From an uncultured Gardnerella sp. (GTDB lineage Bacteria; Actinomycetota; Actinomycetes; Actinomycetales; Bifidobacteriaceae), in contig CAMUFL010000008.1 of assembly GCA_947088155.1 (NCBI GenBank), positions 1-64,000 of the forward strand: a stretch of DNA of 64,000 nucleotides. Direction: 5' to 3'. A program made the translations under genes and the position numbers. Below the pieces are notes generated by a model. It was not told the origin of the DNA. It saw only the letters and a list, made by a program, of their open reading frames with translations, and made no database searches. Shown one piece after another: positions 44,611 to 53,436 of this stretch (position 1 is its first letter; each line of letters begins with the position of its first letter).

Positions 44611-46620
44611 ATGACGAATCCATCTTCGGCAACATGGCCAATGTATGACGGACCTCTTGGTTTTAATCTAAACGCTAAATCCACTACATTTACAGTGTGG
44701 GCACCTACTGCAAAAGCCGTAACATTACGCCTTTTTGAAGCAGGCAACAATAGTGAGCCAATACAAACGCACGAAATGAAACCTCTAACAGATGGTGCTT
44801 GGAGAACTAATTTCCGCAAACGCTTAGACGGCGTGTACTACGATTACCTAGTAACTTTCCCAGATGGCACAGTAAATCGCACCTGCGATCCTTGGGGTGT
44901 TGCAAGTGGAGTAAATGGCGAGCGCAGCCTTGTTATTGATGAGGAGCGCGTGACTCCAGCTAATTGGCATAAAGATAAATCACCTAAGTTTGTGCGCCAC
45001 GCAATGGTTGTGTGGGAAACTCACGTTGCTGACTTCAGCAGCAACCCTAATGGCGGTTTTAATCCAGAGCATCGCGGCCAGTATCTTGCTTTTACTGACA
45101 CACACACAACTTTGCAAAGCGAAAACTCCTCCACTACCGACTTCCCTACTGGCTTAGATTATTTGAAGCAGTTAGGTGTTACTCACGTGCAGCTCGAGCC
45201 TATTTACGATTTTGTAACAGTTGACGAAGCCGCGATTGATACAGCTCGCAAAAATGGCGCTTCGGTGGAAGAGATGGATTCTTTGTATAACTGGGGTTAC
45301 GATCCTCATGCTTATAACGTTCCAGAAGGCGCATATTCTAGCAATCCTTACGATGGCACTGCGCGTATTCGCGAATGTAAAGCGATGATTGCAGCTCTTC
45401 ACGCTAACGGCCAACGCGTTATTATGGATGTTGTTTATAACCACATGTATAGGTCTGCAGAAAATGCTTTTGAGCTTATGGCTCCGGGCTACTTCTGCAG
45501 GCGTAATGCCGATGGCTCTTTTGCTAACGGATCTGGCTGCGGCAACGAAATGGCTTCCGAACACCCTATGTTCCGTAAGTTTATTATTAAGTCTTTGCTG
45601 CATTGGGCTCGCAACTACCATATTGACGGTTTCCGTTTTGATCTCATGGGATTGACTGATACTGAAACTTTGAATCAGGCGCGAGCTGCATTAGACGCAC
45701 TTCCTGGTGGAAAAGACATTGTTATGTACGGCGAACCTTGGGGCGCTTCGGATCCTGCTGTTGACGAAAAGTTGCCAATGGGAAACAAAGATGGCCGAGG
45801 TACTCTTAACGAGCGCATCGGTTGGTTTAGCGACGAATCTCGCGATTCTCTTAAGGGCAATGTGATGAATCATCGCGACCGCGGCTATGTGAATGGAAAT
45901 GAATTCTGGTGTTCCGATGCTGCCCGTCAAACATTGGACGCGTGGCGAGATACGCCTTCTGCTGGAAAAGAAGTTGGGCAGATTGTACAGTACACTTCTG
46001 CTCACGACGATTTGACTTTGTGGGATAAGCTTTGCATTTCTATGCGTGATAACGCCACTGAAGCTGAGTTTACTGCTCAAAATGCACAGCAAGTTGCGGA
46101 TCTTCTGAATGCAAACATGTTTGCAGCCGGAATGATTTTGTGCGCTGCCGGCACTCCGTTTATGCTTAGCGGCGAAGAGTTCGGCCGAACCAAGCATGGT
46201 TGCGATAATTCTTATAATCGCGGCATTCTGCTGAATCAACTTGATTGGGAGCGTGCTGAGCGTTTCCAGCCTCTAGTTCAGTGGTATCGTGCACTTATTA
46301 AACTTCGCGCAGATTACAGTTCGTTGTATGACGGCAAACGCAAGCAGCTAAACACTTCTAATCGCACTGTTTTAGCAACGCGTATTGGCAATAATCTTAT
46401 TGTCTGCGCTAACCCTATGTATCACGAGGATGCAACAGTTGATTTGCCTGTAATCCACAGTTCAAAATCTCAGGGATGGCGTTGTGTGCTCAACTCTAGC
46501 GATTATTTCGCTAAGTGGACTGGAGAGCAACCGGACACTGCAGTGCGTATTGAGTCTGAAGGTAGTTCTACTACTTTGCACCTGCCAAAACGCACTTTTG
46601 TTGTGCTCAGTGACAAGTAA
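44611..46620 (+). CDS. pulA: Type I pullulanase (GH13)
   Basis: Debranches alpha-1,6 links of glycogen, pullulan or their fragments. 669 residues: N-terminal CBM48-like domain (FTVWAPTAKAVTLRLFEAG), the type I signature YNWGYDPHAYNVPEGAYSS near residue 230, catalytic regions GFRFDLMG (Asp nucleophile), VMYGEPWG (Glu) and TSAHDDLTLWDK. No signal peptide, so it acts inside the cell on imported or stored glucans. Monocistronic between two terminators. GlgX-type debranching enzyme was considered, but the YNWGYDP signature points to pullulanase. Confidence 0.92.
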   Translation: MTNPSSATWPMYDGPLGFNLNAKSTTFTVWAPTAKAVTLRLFEAGNNSEPIQTHEMKPLTDGAWRTNFRKRLDGVYYDYLVTFPDGTVNRTCDPWGVASGVNGERSLVIDEERVTPANWHKDKSPKFVRHAMVVWETHVADFSSNPNGGFNPEHRGQYLAFTDTHTTLQSENSSTTDFPTGLDYLKQLGVTHVQLEPIYDFVTVDEAAIDTARKNGASVEEMDSLYNWGYDPHAYNVPEGAYSSNPYDGTARIRECKAMIAALHANGQRVIMDVVYNHMYRSAENAFELMAPGYFCRRNADGSFANGSGCGNEMASEHPMFRKFIIKSLLHWARNYHIDGFRFDLMGLTDTETLNQARAALDALPGGKDIVMYGEPWGASDPAVDEKLPMGNKDGRGTLNERIGWFSDESRDSLKGNVMNHRDRGYVNGNEFWCSDAARQTLDAWRDTPSAGKEVGQIVQYTSAHDDLTLWDKLCISMRDNATEAEFTAQNAQQVADLLNANMFAAGMILCAAGTPFMLSGEEFGRTKHGCDNSYNRGILLNQLDWERAERFQPLVQWYRALIKLRADYSSLYDGKRKQLNTSNRTVLATRIGNNLIVCANPMYHEDATVDLPVIHSSKSQGWRCVLNSSDYFAKWTGEQPDTAVRIESEGSSTTLHLPKRTFVVLSDK

Positions 46621-46689
46621 TAAATCTAAATATAATTAAAATATTTTTAGAAATATTGCTAAAAATATCTCTAAAAAGAATGTACCTGC

Positions 46690-46731
46690 GCGGGTATGGA
46701 GTGTTTTTCATTAGAAAATCTCCAAACCCGC
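46690..46731 (+). terminator. Terminator of the pullulanase gene
   Basis: GCGGGT...GGAG and CTCC...ACCCGC arms around an AT loop; 70 bases after the stop codon. Confidence 0.65.
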
Positions 46732-46770
46732 TCATTAAAATATAGGCTTTAATCTATATTGCGGCTCGCG

Positions 46771-46799
46771 TTGCAAACGATAGCAGGTATTTATATAAT
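46771..46799 (+). promoter_or_regulatory. malQ promoter with LacI-type operator
   Basis: TTGCAA (46771-46776), 17 bases, TATAAT (46794-46799). The -35 hexamer is the start of TTGCAAACGATAGCA, an imperfect palindrome almost identical to the site at 58070-58084. A bound LacI-family repressor would occlude RNA polymerase. About 120 bases of untranslated leader follow. Confidence 0.75.
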
Positions 46800-46921
46800 T
46801 GACAAACAGAGTGTATTTCAATCCAGAGATGTATTGAGTACACACTCTCGCCATAGTTGCACATTTGGCACGCTTACGACGATGTTAGAAATGTGCCAAA
46901 TCACAAGACAGAAGGAGTGTC

Positions 46922-49165
46922 ATGACAACAACAGCTACTGGCAAAACTGATGCCGATAAGCCTATGGAAGAAAGCGCGGAGCGTCTTGCGCGCCCACTTA
47001 TTAAGCTTGCTAAAGCATGCGGCGTTGCCACTTTTTATATTGATCAGCAAGGAAGTTACACAGAAATTACAGATGAAGCATTAGTTGGGGTGCTCGACGC
47101 ATTAGGTATGACTGCAGATACTCAAGATAGTATTGCAGCTTCGTTAAAGCGCGTTCAGCACAAGCGTGCTAGTGAGCTGCTACCTCCAACTGTTGTTTCG
47201 TTTAATGGCACAAAAACTTGCGTGCCAATTCACGCAGTGGAAGCTAAACCGGAAGATATTAAACTTTCGATTACGCTTGAAGATGGTACTGATTATGAAG
47301 GCAAATTAGGTGATGTTTTAACCGAGGAAGATGGTGATTTTTACACTGAGCTTCCTGATGATTTGCCAATGGGATACCACACTTTGCATGCTCAAGTAGT
47401 TGGCAAAAATGGTGAGATTGCGCAGCATGCTGACGCCACCTTGATTGCCGCTCCTGCGCGTATTCCTCTTCCTGAAAGCGTGAAGAAGCAGCATCGCTGG
47501 GGCTTTATGACGCAAATGTATTCTGTGCGTTCAAAGGATTCGTGGGGAATCGGCGATTATGGTGATTTGCGTCGTTTGCTTAAGGATGCTGGCGAAATTG
47601 GCAAGGCTGATTTTATGCTGATTAACCCAATTCATGCTTGTGCGCCTGTGACTCCTCTTGAGCCTTCGCCTTACTTGCCTGAGTCGCGTAGGTTCTTGAA
47701 TGTTACGTATATTCGTCCACAAGATATTCCAGAGTATGCTGAATTGAGCGGCGAAGATCTTGCTAAAGTCGAACAATTGCACGAATCTATTGCGCATCAA
47801 AACAACAATCCAAATCCTATGGATATTAACGCGGCTTGGGATGCTAAGTTGCCTGCGTTGCGCATTATTTTCAAGCAGCCTCGTTCTGCGGAACGCGAGC
47901 GCGAGTTTTCTGAGTTTAAGCATCGCTCTGGTGAAGATCTTGATGCTTTTGCAACTTGGTGCGTTGCGTTTGAAGTTTGGGGCGCACCTTGGGGCGAAAA
48001 CTTGTGGTTTGATACTACAGGTAAAGGCACTCCGCAAATCGAGCGTCTTAAGAGAGAACATGCTGACTTGTTTGAGTTCCACCGCTGGTTGCAGTGGATT
48101 GCGGACGAGCAGGTTGCTGCAGCTCATGCTGAAGCTAAGGCTGCAGGAATGGCTATTGGTCTTATGCAGGATATGGCTGTTGGCGTGCATGGCTACGGTG
48201 CTGACGTTTGGTGGAGTCCGGAACGATTTGCTAATGGCGTAAGCGTTGGCGCTCCTCCTGATTTCTACAATCAGCAGGGTCAGGATTGGGGTCAGCCTCC
48301 ATTCGACCCGAATTACTTGGACGAAACCGGCTATATTGCTTACCGAGACATGGTTCATAACGTGTTCTTGCATGCAGGAGCCGCGCGAATTGACCATGTG
48401 CTTGGACTTTTCCGCTTGTGGTGGATTCCTCAAGGCCAGAGCGCAAGGAATGGCGCATACGTGTATTACAACGTAGACGCAATGATTGCAGTGCTTACAA
48501 TTGAAGCCACTCGTGCAGGCGGTGTTGTTATTGGCGAAGATTTGGGTACTGTACCGAAGTATGTTTCTAAGGTGCTTGCTTCTCACGGAGTTCTTGGCAC
48601 TGTTGTTGAGTGGTTCATTCACGACGATGAAGCCGAAGCTGCAGCTAAGAAGGCCGGAAAGAAACAGATTATATTTGCTGATCCTTCTACTTACCGCGAG
48701 TACGCGCTTGCTTCTGTTACAACGCACGATATGCCACCTACAGCGGGCTATCTTGCGTTTGAGCATGTAAAGCTTCGCGATCAGCTTCACTTGCTTACAG
48801 ACTCTGTAGAAACCTTCCAGGAGACGGCTCAAGCTGAGCGTGACGCGATGATGAAGATGCTTCTTGACGGCGGATGGATTAGTAAAGAGGCTGCTGAAGA
48901 CGTAGAAGGCCACGTGCAAGAGATTGTGGAAGCTCTGCATGCGATTATGCGCACTTCCCCATCGTTGCTGCTGCAGGTTGCTTTGGTTGATGCTGTTGGC
49001 GAACGCCGCTCGCAGAATCAGCCTGGAACTAGCACGGAGTATCCAAATTGGCGTATTCCGCTTGCTGATGCAGATGGTCGAGTAGTACACACTGATGAAG
49101 TATTTAAGTCGCCACGAGTGCTTTCTATGACAGCGGTTATGCGCGGCGAAAATACACAGAAGTGA
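46922..49165 (+). CDS. malQ: 4-alpha-glucanotransferase (GH77)
   Basis: 747 residues. Transfers maltodextrin chains between glucans, releasing glucose. Actinobacterial long form: about 160 N-terminal residues (beta domains) before the barrel; catalytic segments ARIDHVLGLFRLWW (Asp nucleophile), VVIGEDLGTVP (Glu acid/base) and TTHDMPPTAGYL (Asp). LMQDMAVGVHGYGADVW is a further family segment. AAGGAG precedes the ATG. A perfect hairpin terminator follows at 49271. The 519-codon antisense frame is an artefact. Confidence 0.95.
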   Translation: MTTTATGKTDADKPMEESAERLARPLIKLAKACGVATFYIDQQGSYTEITDEALVGVLDALGMTADTQDSIAASLKRVQHKRASELLPPTVVSFNGTKTCVPIHAVEAKPEDIKLSITLEDGTDYEGKLGDVLTEEDGDFYTELPDDLPMGYHTLHAQVVGKNGEIAQHADATLIAAPARIPLPESVKKQHRWGFMTQMYSVRSKDSWGIGDYGDLRRLLKDAGEIGKADFMLINPIHACAPVTPLEPSPYLPESRRFLNVTYIRPQDIPEYAELSGEDLAKVEQLHESIAHQNNNPNPMDINAAWDAKLPALRIIFKQPRSAEREREFSEFKHRSGEDLDAFATWCVAFEVWGAPWGENLWFDTTGKGTPQIERLKREHADLFEFHRWLQWIADEQVAAAHAEAKAAGMAIGLMQDMAVGVHGYGADVWWSPERFANGVSVGAPPDFYNQQGQDWGQPPFDPNYLDETGYIAYRDMVHNVFLHAGAARIDHVLGLFRLWWIPQGQSARNGAYVYYNVDAMIAVLTIEATRAGGVVIGEDLGTVPKYVSKVLASHGVLGTVVEWFIHDDEAEAAAKKAGKKQIIFADPSTYREYALASVTTHDMPPTAGYLAFEHVKLRDQLHLLTDSVETFQETAQAERDAMMKMLLDGGWISKEAAEDVEGHVQEIVEALHAIMRTSPSLLLQVALVDAVGERRSQNQPGTSTEYPNWRIPLADADGRVVHTDEVFKSPRVLSMTAVMRGENTQK

Positions 49166-49270
49166 GTATAATTAAACCGTCGATTTACTGAGAACCGACT
49201 CAATTCCCCGCAAAAAATACGGTTTGCATAGTAGCAAATCAAAAGTATTTTTTGCAATGATGTCCTATGT

Positions 49271-49300
49271 GAGGCGAGCGTCTACGATGATGCTCGCCTC
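49271..49300 (+). terminator. Terminator of malQ
   Basis: GAGGCGAGC and GCTCGCCTC, perfect 9-base arms around 12 bases, followed by ATTAATTATG. Confidence 0.75.
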
Positions 49301-49340
49301 ATTAATTATGTGGGTTATGGAGTGGCTGTGAGCGGTGGGT

Positions 49341-49446
49341 GTTACTAGCGCGACGACATGCTTGAGCGCAGCATTGCGCGCGCGAAAGCAACTCGGAGCG
49401 TGAGCTTGCTCAGGCGGAAAGTCCAGTGGACTTTCCGTGCAAGCTC
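49341..49446 (+). repeat. Dispersed palindromic element, copy 2
   Basis: GTTACTAGCGCGACGACATG, then a conserved arm ending ACTCGGAGCG, then a palindrome centred near 49425 (GGAAAGTCCAGTGGACTTTCC core, with GAGCTTGC/GCAAGCTC outer arms). Oriented opposite to copy 1. Confidence 0.85.
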
Positions 49447-49652
49447 AGCCGAACGGCGATTAGCCGTGAGGACAGCGCTCCGCTCTTATACCTTACTTGA
49501 ACTTAAAGGTTGCATAGTTAAGTTTAGTTTTTTACTTACTTTTTCTGCAAAAATAGTATTTATCAACAAGATTATTACTATCGTTCCGCTTTTATATTGC
49601 TCGACCAAGCAACACCCACCCTCACTACTAGTAAAACCGCTAGTGTTTTTGT

Positions 49653-49750
49653 GCGCGACGACCTGCTTTCGCGCTAAAAGCGTAGCGCGCGAAAGTAACT
49701 CGGAGCGGAAACTCGCGTTGGAAGTCCAGTGGACTTCCAACGCGAGTTTC
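49653..49750 (+). repeat. Dispersed palindromic element, copy 3
   Basis: Arm GCGCGACGACCTGC to ACTCGGAGCG, then a perfect 43-base palindrome at 49708-49750 with 21-base arms and a single central G, sharing GTTGGAAGTCC with copy 1. Same orientation as copy 2. Bases 49447-49652 and 49751-49901 hold no gene I can support. Confidence 0.9.
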
Positions 49751-49901
49751 GTAGCGAGCGAATTACCCGCGCGAGCGTGTCTTCGCTCAGCACGGATGCT
49801 AGTGTTCGCCACTCAGCAAGTACTCACCGTCAGCAGAGCAATACTGCTAAAGTTCACTAATCAAATAAGTAATCGCCGTTCGCAGAAGCACTATTGCAAA
49901 G

Positions 49902-50220
49902 CTACAGGAACATTTGCCGGGGTTTTACCTGGGTTCTGTCGCTAAACTTGCGCAAATATGGAACATTTGCCGGAGTTTCGATTTTTTCTTTACACTGCTG
50001 TAAAGTTTTAATCGCTTTTCAGCTTGATTTCGGTTTTTTCTTTACACTGCTGTAAAGGAAATGTCGTCTTAGTGATTTGGAACATTTGCCGGGAATTTTC
50101 CCGGATTTTGTCGCTACTTTCGCAGTTTTGTGGAACATTTGCCGGAGATTTACCTGGGTCCTGTCGCTGAATTGGCTGGTTTATGGAACAGTTGCCGGGA
50201 ATTTTCCCGCAAATGTTCCA
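49902..50220. repeat. 53-bp tandem repeat array B with terminal hairpin
   Basis: Five units of the same family as 59-270, starting 49902, 49955, 50074, 50127 and 50180, all in 53-base steps except where a different duplicated segment (49981-50057) replaces part of the second unit. Conserved core GGAACATTTGCCGG. The last unit closes as an inverted repeat, TGGAACAGTTGCCGGG at 50184 pairing with CCCGCAAATGTTCCA ending at 50220. Confidence 0.88.
49988..50057. repeat. Duplicated CTTTACA-CTGC-TGTAAAG palindrome
   Basis: Two identical copies, 49988-50005 and 50040-50057, each with perfect 7-base arms and preceded by TTTTTT. They lie inside repeat array B with a 52-base spacing. The form resembles a repressor operator. 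Confidence 0.75.
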
Positions 50221-50302
50221 CAAAACAGAAGAAGCGCTCAAGCAGGTCGTCAGCGCACACAAGTCACAGCCTAGTTTCTAAGCACATCCACACGAATCTG
50301 CC

Positions 50303-50330
50303 CTGCCTGCGTCTTTATTGACGCAGGCAG
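50303..50330 (-). terminator. Possible terminator of the surface-protein gene
   Basis: CTGCCTGCGT and ACGCAGGCAG, perfect 10-base arms with an 8-base loop, 110 bases past the surface-protein stop. No T-run on either strand. Confidence 0.45.
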
Positions 50331-50435
50331 ACCTCGCTTGCGTTGAAAGCACACCGTGCTTTCAACCCTGAGCAAGCTCGGCGCTCCGAATTGCTTTCGC
50401 ACGCGCAATGCTGTGCTCAAGCAGGTCGGAGCGCA
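50331..50435 (-). repeat. Dispersed palindromic element, copy 4
   Basis: Read on the minus strand: arm starting GCGCTCCGACCTGCTTGAGC and ending ATTCGGAGCG, then a palindrome with GTTGAAAGCAC/GTGCTTTCAAC arms at 50342-50366. The arm matches copies 1-3, but the palindrome core differs (GCAC instead of GTCC). Ends just before the surface-protein stop codon. Confidence 0.82.
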
Positions 50436-50441
50436 GAAATA

Positions 50442-52259
50442 CTACTTATTCTCTCGCACGACTTTCTTCCTCTGCAACATTAAAAGTCCCGCAACAAAGA
50501 AAGCCAACGAAGCAAATATCGCAACCAACGAAGCTGACTCGCCCGTCTTAGGCAAAGCGTGCACAGCAACTTGCTTAAGCCCCTGCTCCTCAACAGGCTT
50601 ATGCTCTGGTTCAGAAGTATGCTCTGGTTCAGAAGCAGGTTCTGGCTCAGAAGGCTCCGGCTCAACCGTCTTAGGAGACATAATAGTTAGCGGAACTGGA
50701 TTTGGCGTTGAGATATTAGGAAAATCTGGTATATCCGAAGCATCCTCAACATAAATCGCATACACTGCCATATCAGAGTTTACAACAGTTTTACCAGTAA
50801 ATTTAACGCCAGTACCATCTGCTTGAGTATTCCACTCTTTAAACGTGTAACCGTCTTTAGTTGGATTCTTAGGCATAGACTCATCAGTCAAATAATCATC
50901 ATCAATAGAATTACCAGATTCTACATTAACAGTATCAACCGTAGAATCACCATCTTTAAAAGTCACAGTGTTGTAAGAATACGGTGTTGGTGACGGAGTA
51001 TCTTTCTTCGTGTAAATGGCATATACAGTCATATCGCTATTAACTACGCTTGCTCCCGTAAACGTCTCACCCGTACCATCTTCCTTAGTATTCCACTCTT
51101 TAAACTTGTAACCGGCCTTCGTTGGATTAGCAGGCATAGATTGACCCGTCAACGCATCAGTATCAATAGCCTTACCAGTTTCCACCTTTACTGTTTGAGT
51201 CTTATTGCCATCCTTGAAAGTAACCGTGCTTTGAATTTGCTTCCACTGAGCGGTAAACACAGTATTCGCATTCAACGTATACGTATCACCAGGATTGTAA
51301 GTTGTACCAGCAGCATCTACCCAGTTTAAGAATTGATAATCTTCGCGCGTAGGAGCTTGGGCAATTGTAATTTTTTTACCAGCTATAGTTACTTCGTCCT
51401 TCGTGTTCTCATTTTTATTATTGAACACTCCTCCATTTGCGTTAAAAGTCGCACGAGCATTCCACTGTGCGCGGAGCAAAAATATTCCGTCATACAATGG
51501 ATCCACCTTCACATCATTCCATTGCTGCCAGTCACGGTTGTAATCTGAAAATAGTGATGTATGATCCCAATAGTAACGTTTGCCTACAATGCCACGCTGC
51601 TGGTAAGCTTTAATATCAGGAAGTTGTGTAAACCATCCGCCAAACACTAAATTAGCTTTTGTTGGGTTATCTGGAAAATTAACACTGTTATCCTTATTGA
51701 CAAATTTCTCAATACTATCGGAGTTACCATTGATGTTTCCTTCCTGCAAATCGAATTTCACCTTCATATGCGAGAACGAAATACGCACTGGTACACTTGC
51801 ATCAGGAATTACCTCAAATTCAGCATAATTTTTAGACTCATCGGGGTAGCTATAGTCTCTTGACCAGGCAATACTATAACCATCAGAAATTCCAGAAGTA
51901 TCAAGTTTAATTTTTACTTTCTGGTCTTTTATAAACTCACCAACATAACGCCTACATGCGCTATCTAATTCTTTTTTTACTACAGTTGTATTTCCTTGAG
52001 CATCTACAACAGTTATAGGAATATTTTTCCACATATTTTTAGTGGCATTGTCAAGCTGATCAGGACTGCCTGGATGTGAATATGCATATCCTTTATCCTG
52101 ATTGTTAGCAATTTCCATATCAAGATAAAGTTTGTATTTAGTTGCATTTTTTTGCTTCGTATCAGCAGCCTGTGCAGTCACCGCCCCCGCAAAAAGTCCA
52201 ATCGTAGCTACAAAAGCGACTACTAAACTAATAGCTTTTTTTATTATTTTATTATTCAT
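50442..52259 (-). CDS. LPKTG-anchored surface protein with InlB-type repeats
   Basis: 605 residues. Signal peptide (residues 1-31, KKAISLVVAFVATIGLFAGA then AQA-A). An N-terminal unique region to about residue 170, then Listeria-Bacteroides (Flg_new/InlB B) repeats, each ending in a W-x-x-K or YAIY segment; the last two (about 345-420 and 430-505) are nearly identical, sharing FKEWNT and VVNSDM. A Pro/Glu-rich stretch follows (EPEPSEPEPASEPEH), then LPKTG at 569-573, a hydrophobic helix and RKK tail for sortase anchoring. Likely an adhesin; ligand unknown. Upstream lies a (CTGT)10 tract with a terminator. Confidence 0.92.
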   Translation of the reverse strand: MNNKIIKKAISLVVAFVATIGLFAGAVTAQAADTKQKNATKYKLYLDMEIANNQDKGYAYSHPGSPDQLDNATKNMWKNIPITVVDAQGNTTVVKKELDSACRRYVGEFIKDQKVKIKLDTSGISDGYSIAWSRDYSYPDESKNYAEFEVIPDASVPVRISFSHMKVKFDLQEGNINGNSDSIEKFVNKDNSVNFPDNPTKANLVFGGWFTQLPDIKAYQQRGIVGKRYYWDHTSLFSDYNRDWQQWNDVKVDPLYDGIFLLRAQWNARATFNANGGVFNNKNENTKDEVTIAGKKITIAQAPTREDYQFLNWVDAAGTTYNPGDTYTLNANTVFTAQWKQIQSTVTFKDGNKTQTVKVETGKAIDTDALTGQSMPANPTKAGYKFKEWNTKEDGTGETFTGASVVNSDMTVYAIYTKKDTPSPTPYSYNTVTFKDGDSTVDTVNVESGNSIDDDYLTDESMPKNPTKDGYTFKEWNTQADGTGVKFTGKTVVNSDMAVYAIYVEDASDIPDFPNISTPNPVPLTIMSPKTVEPEPSEPEPASEPEHTSEPEHKPVEEQGLKQVAVHALPKTGESASLVAIFASLAFFVAGLLMLQRKKVVRENK

Positions 52260-52437
52260 TTTTATTTCAAGCCAAACTAACGATTATTGTAATAACAATT
52301 TTTATTAAATTTCGAAAATTATATAGCGCAAACCACGCCAAAAATACATGTAAATGTGCAGAACCGCTAACCTATTTCAATACAAAATAAACAAGGTATA
52401 GAGTAGTAAAAAATTATAAAAATTACGTCACAAAAAA

Positions 52438-52490
<53 letters not shown>

Positions 52491-52654
52491 GAGGATTATA
52501 TTTTTCATAATCTAAGTTTGTCAACCTCCACTACCAAATCAACATGCGGAATTATAACAAACAAACCCAGTAAATTCCAGTGTCAAATAGTTCACGAATA
52601 AATTCAAACTGCACCAGTGTCTCAAAACAAGCAAAATGAGACCCTAACGCAGAA

Positions 52655-53260
52655 TTACTCCTTAATATGCTTTACAAAAACACGCTCCAACAAAGGCGTG
52701 TGAAGCATAATAGTCGATCCCCAACCAATGAATAATATCAACGGCAAACCTTGCGGAAAGTAAATAACTGAAGCAACCGCAAGACCTACAAAAACCGCGT
52801 CTATAATAATCATTCCAAGCGTCACCTGCCAGTATGCAACGCTGAAAATAAGAGCATTCAAAATAGTTAAACCAATACGGTTTTCAAAACGCGCTTGTAA
52901 AGCAAAAACCCATTCTGCTATAAGAATCCAGATTATGCTTATTGCAAATTGCGGGATTAAAAGCAGCGGTATTCTAACTGAAATCCAAGCCCATAATATA
53001 AGCGCAAGAAGCGGCCCCATCACAATCCAAATAGCAGTAGATTTTAAAAAGTTACTTGCGAATGCGTGAAAGTAGGCAGAAGTCATGTGCCCTTCCGCAT
53101 TTTCTACGCGTCTTGCAGTATCATGCGCTGCAGAAATCGCCGCCCCAATAGTTATTAACGGGATGCTTGTTAAAACCATCAATATAGTAAGCCACACAAC
53201 ATTAGAGAAGGTTTCCATACCTTGCGCAAACTTTGAATCCGGATTACCAAACGAGAACAT
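52655..53260 (-). CDS. DUF624-family membrane protein (YesL-like)
   Basis: 201 residues with about five hydrophobic segments. The opening FSFGNPDSKFAQGMETFSNV and then NVVWLTILMVLTSIPLITIG is the DUF624 pattern. These proteins are commonly encoded next to sugar ABC transporters and are thought to help such importers, mechanism unknown. Located downstream of the two permease genes on the same strand; a terminator at 53358-53400 lies between. Confidence 0.87.
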   Translation of the reverse strand: MFSFGNPDSKFAQGMETFSNVVWLTILMVLTSIPLITIGAAISAAHDTARRVENAEGHMTSAYFHAFASNFLKSTAIWIVMGPLLALILWAWISVRIPLLLIPQFAISIIWILIAEWVFALQARFENRIGLTILNALIFSVAYWQVTLGMIIIDAVFVGLAVASVIYFPQGLPLILFIGWGSTIMLHTPLLERVFVKHIKE

Positions 53261-53357
53261 TACAATATCTCCTTTTCGTTTCTGTTTGCGCTATTTACAG
53301 CTGACTTACTAATACGATTACTAATACGCTTAATTACAATACGCTTAATTACAATAC

Positions 53358-53400
53358 AATGGCGGTGACTACAAATCTTACGATCGTAGTCACCACCATT
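53358..53400 (-). terminator. Terminator of the permease operon
   Basis: AATGG-GGTGACTAC pairs with GTAGTCACC-CCATT around 14 bases; 37 bases after the permease stop. TACGCTTAATTACAA occurs twice in tandem next to it. Confidence 0.65.
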
Positions 53401-53436
53401 ATTTTCACCACTTGAGATTTTGGAGGAGAAGAAATC

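Noticed and set aside
47531..49090. 519-codon frame antisense to malQ
   Set aside because: Covers the catalytic region of a well-supported GH77 enzyme; composition is not protein-like.
49358..49945. 195-codon frame across palindromic copies 2 and 3
   Set aside because: Runs through two inverted repeats and untranslated repeat sequence; no ribosome-binding site.
50008..50262. 84-codon frame in repeat array B
   Set aside because: Entirely made of the 53-base repeat read on the minus strand; in array A the same unit does not stay open.
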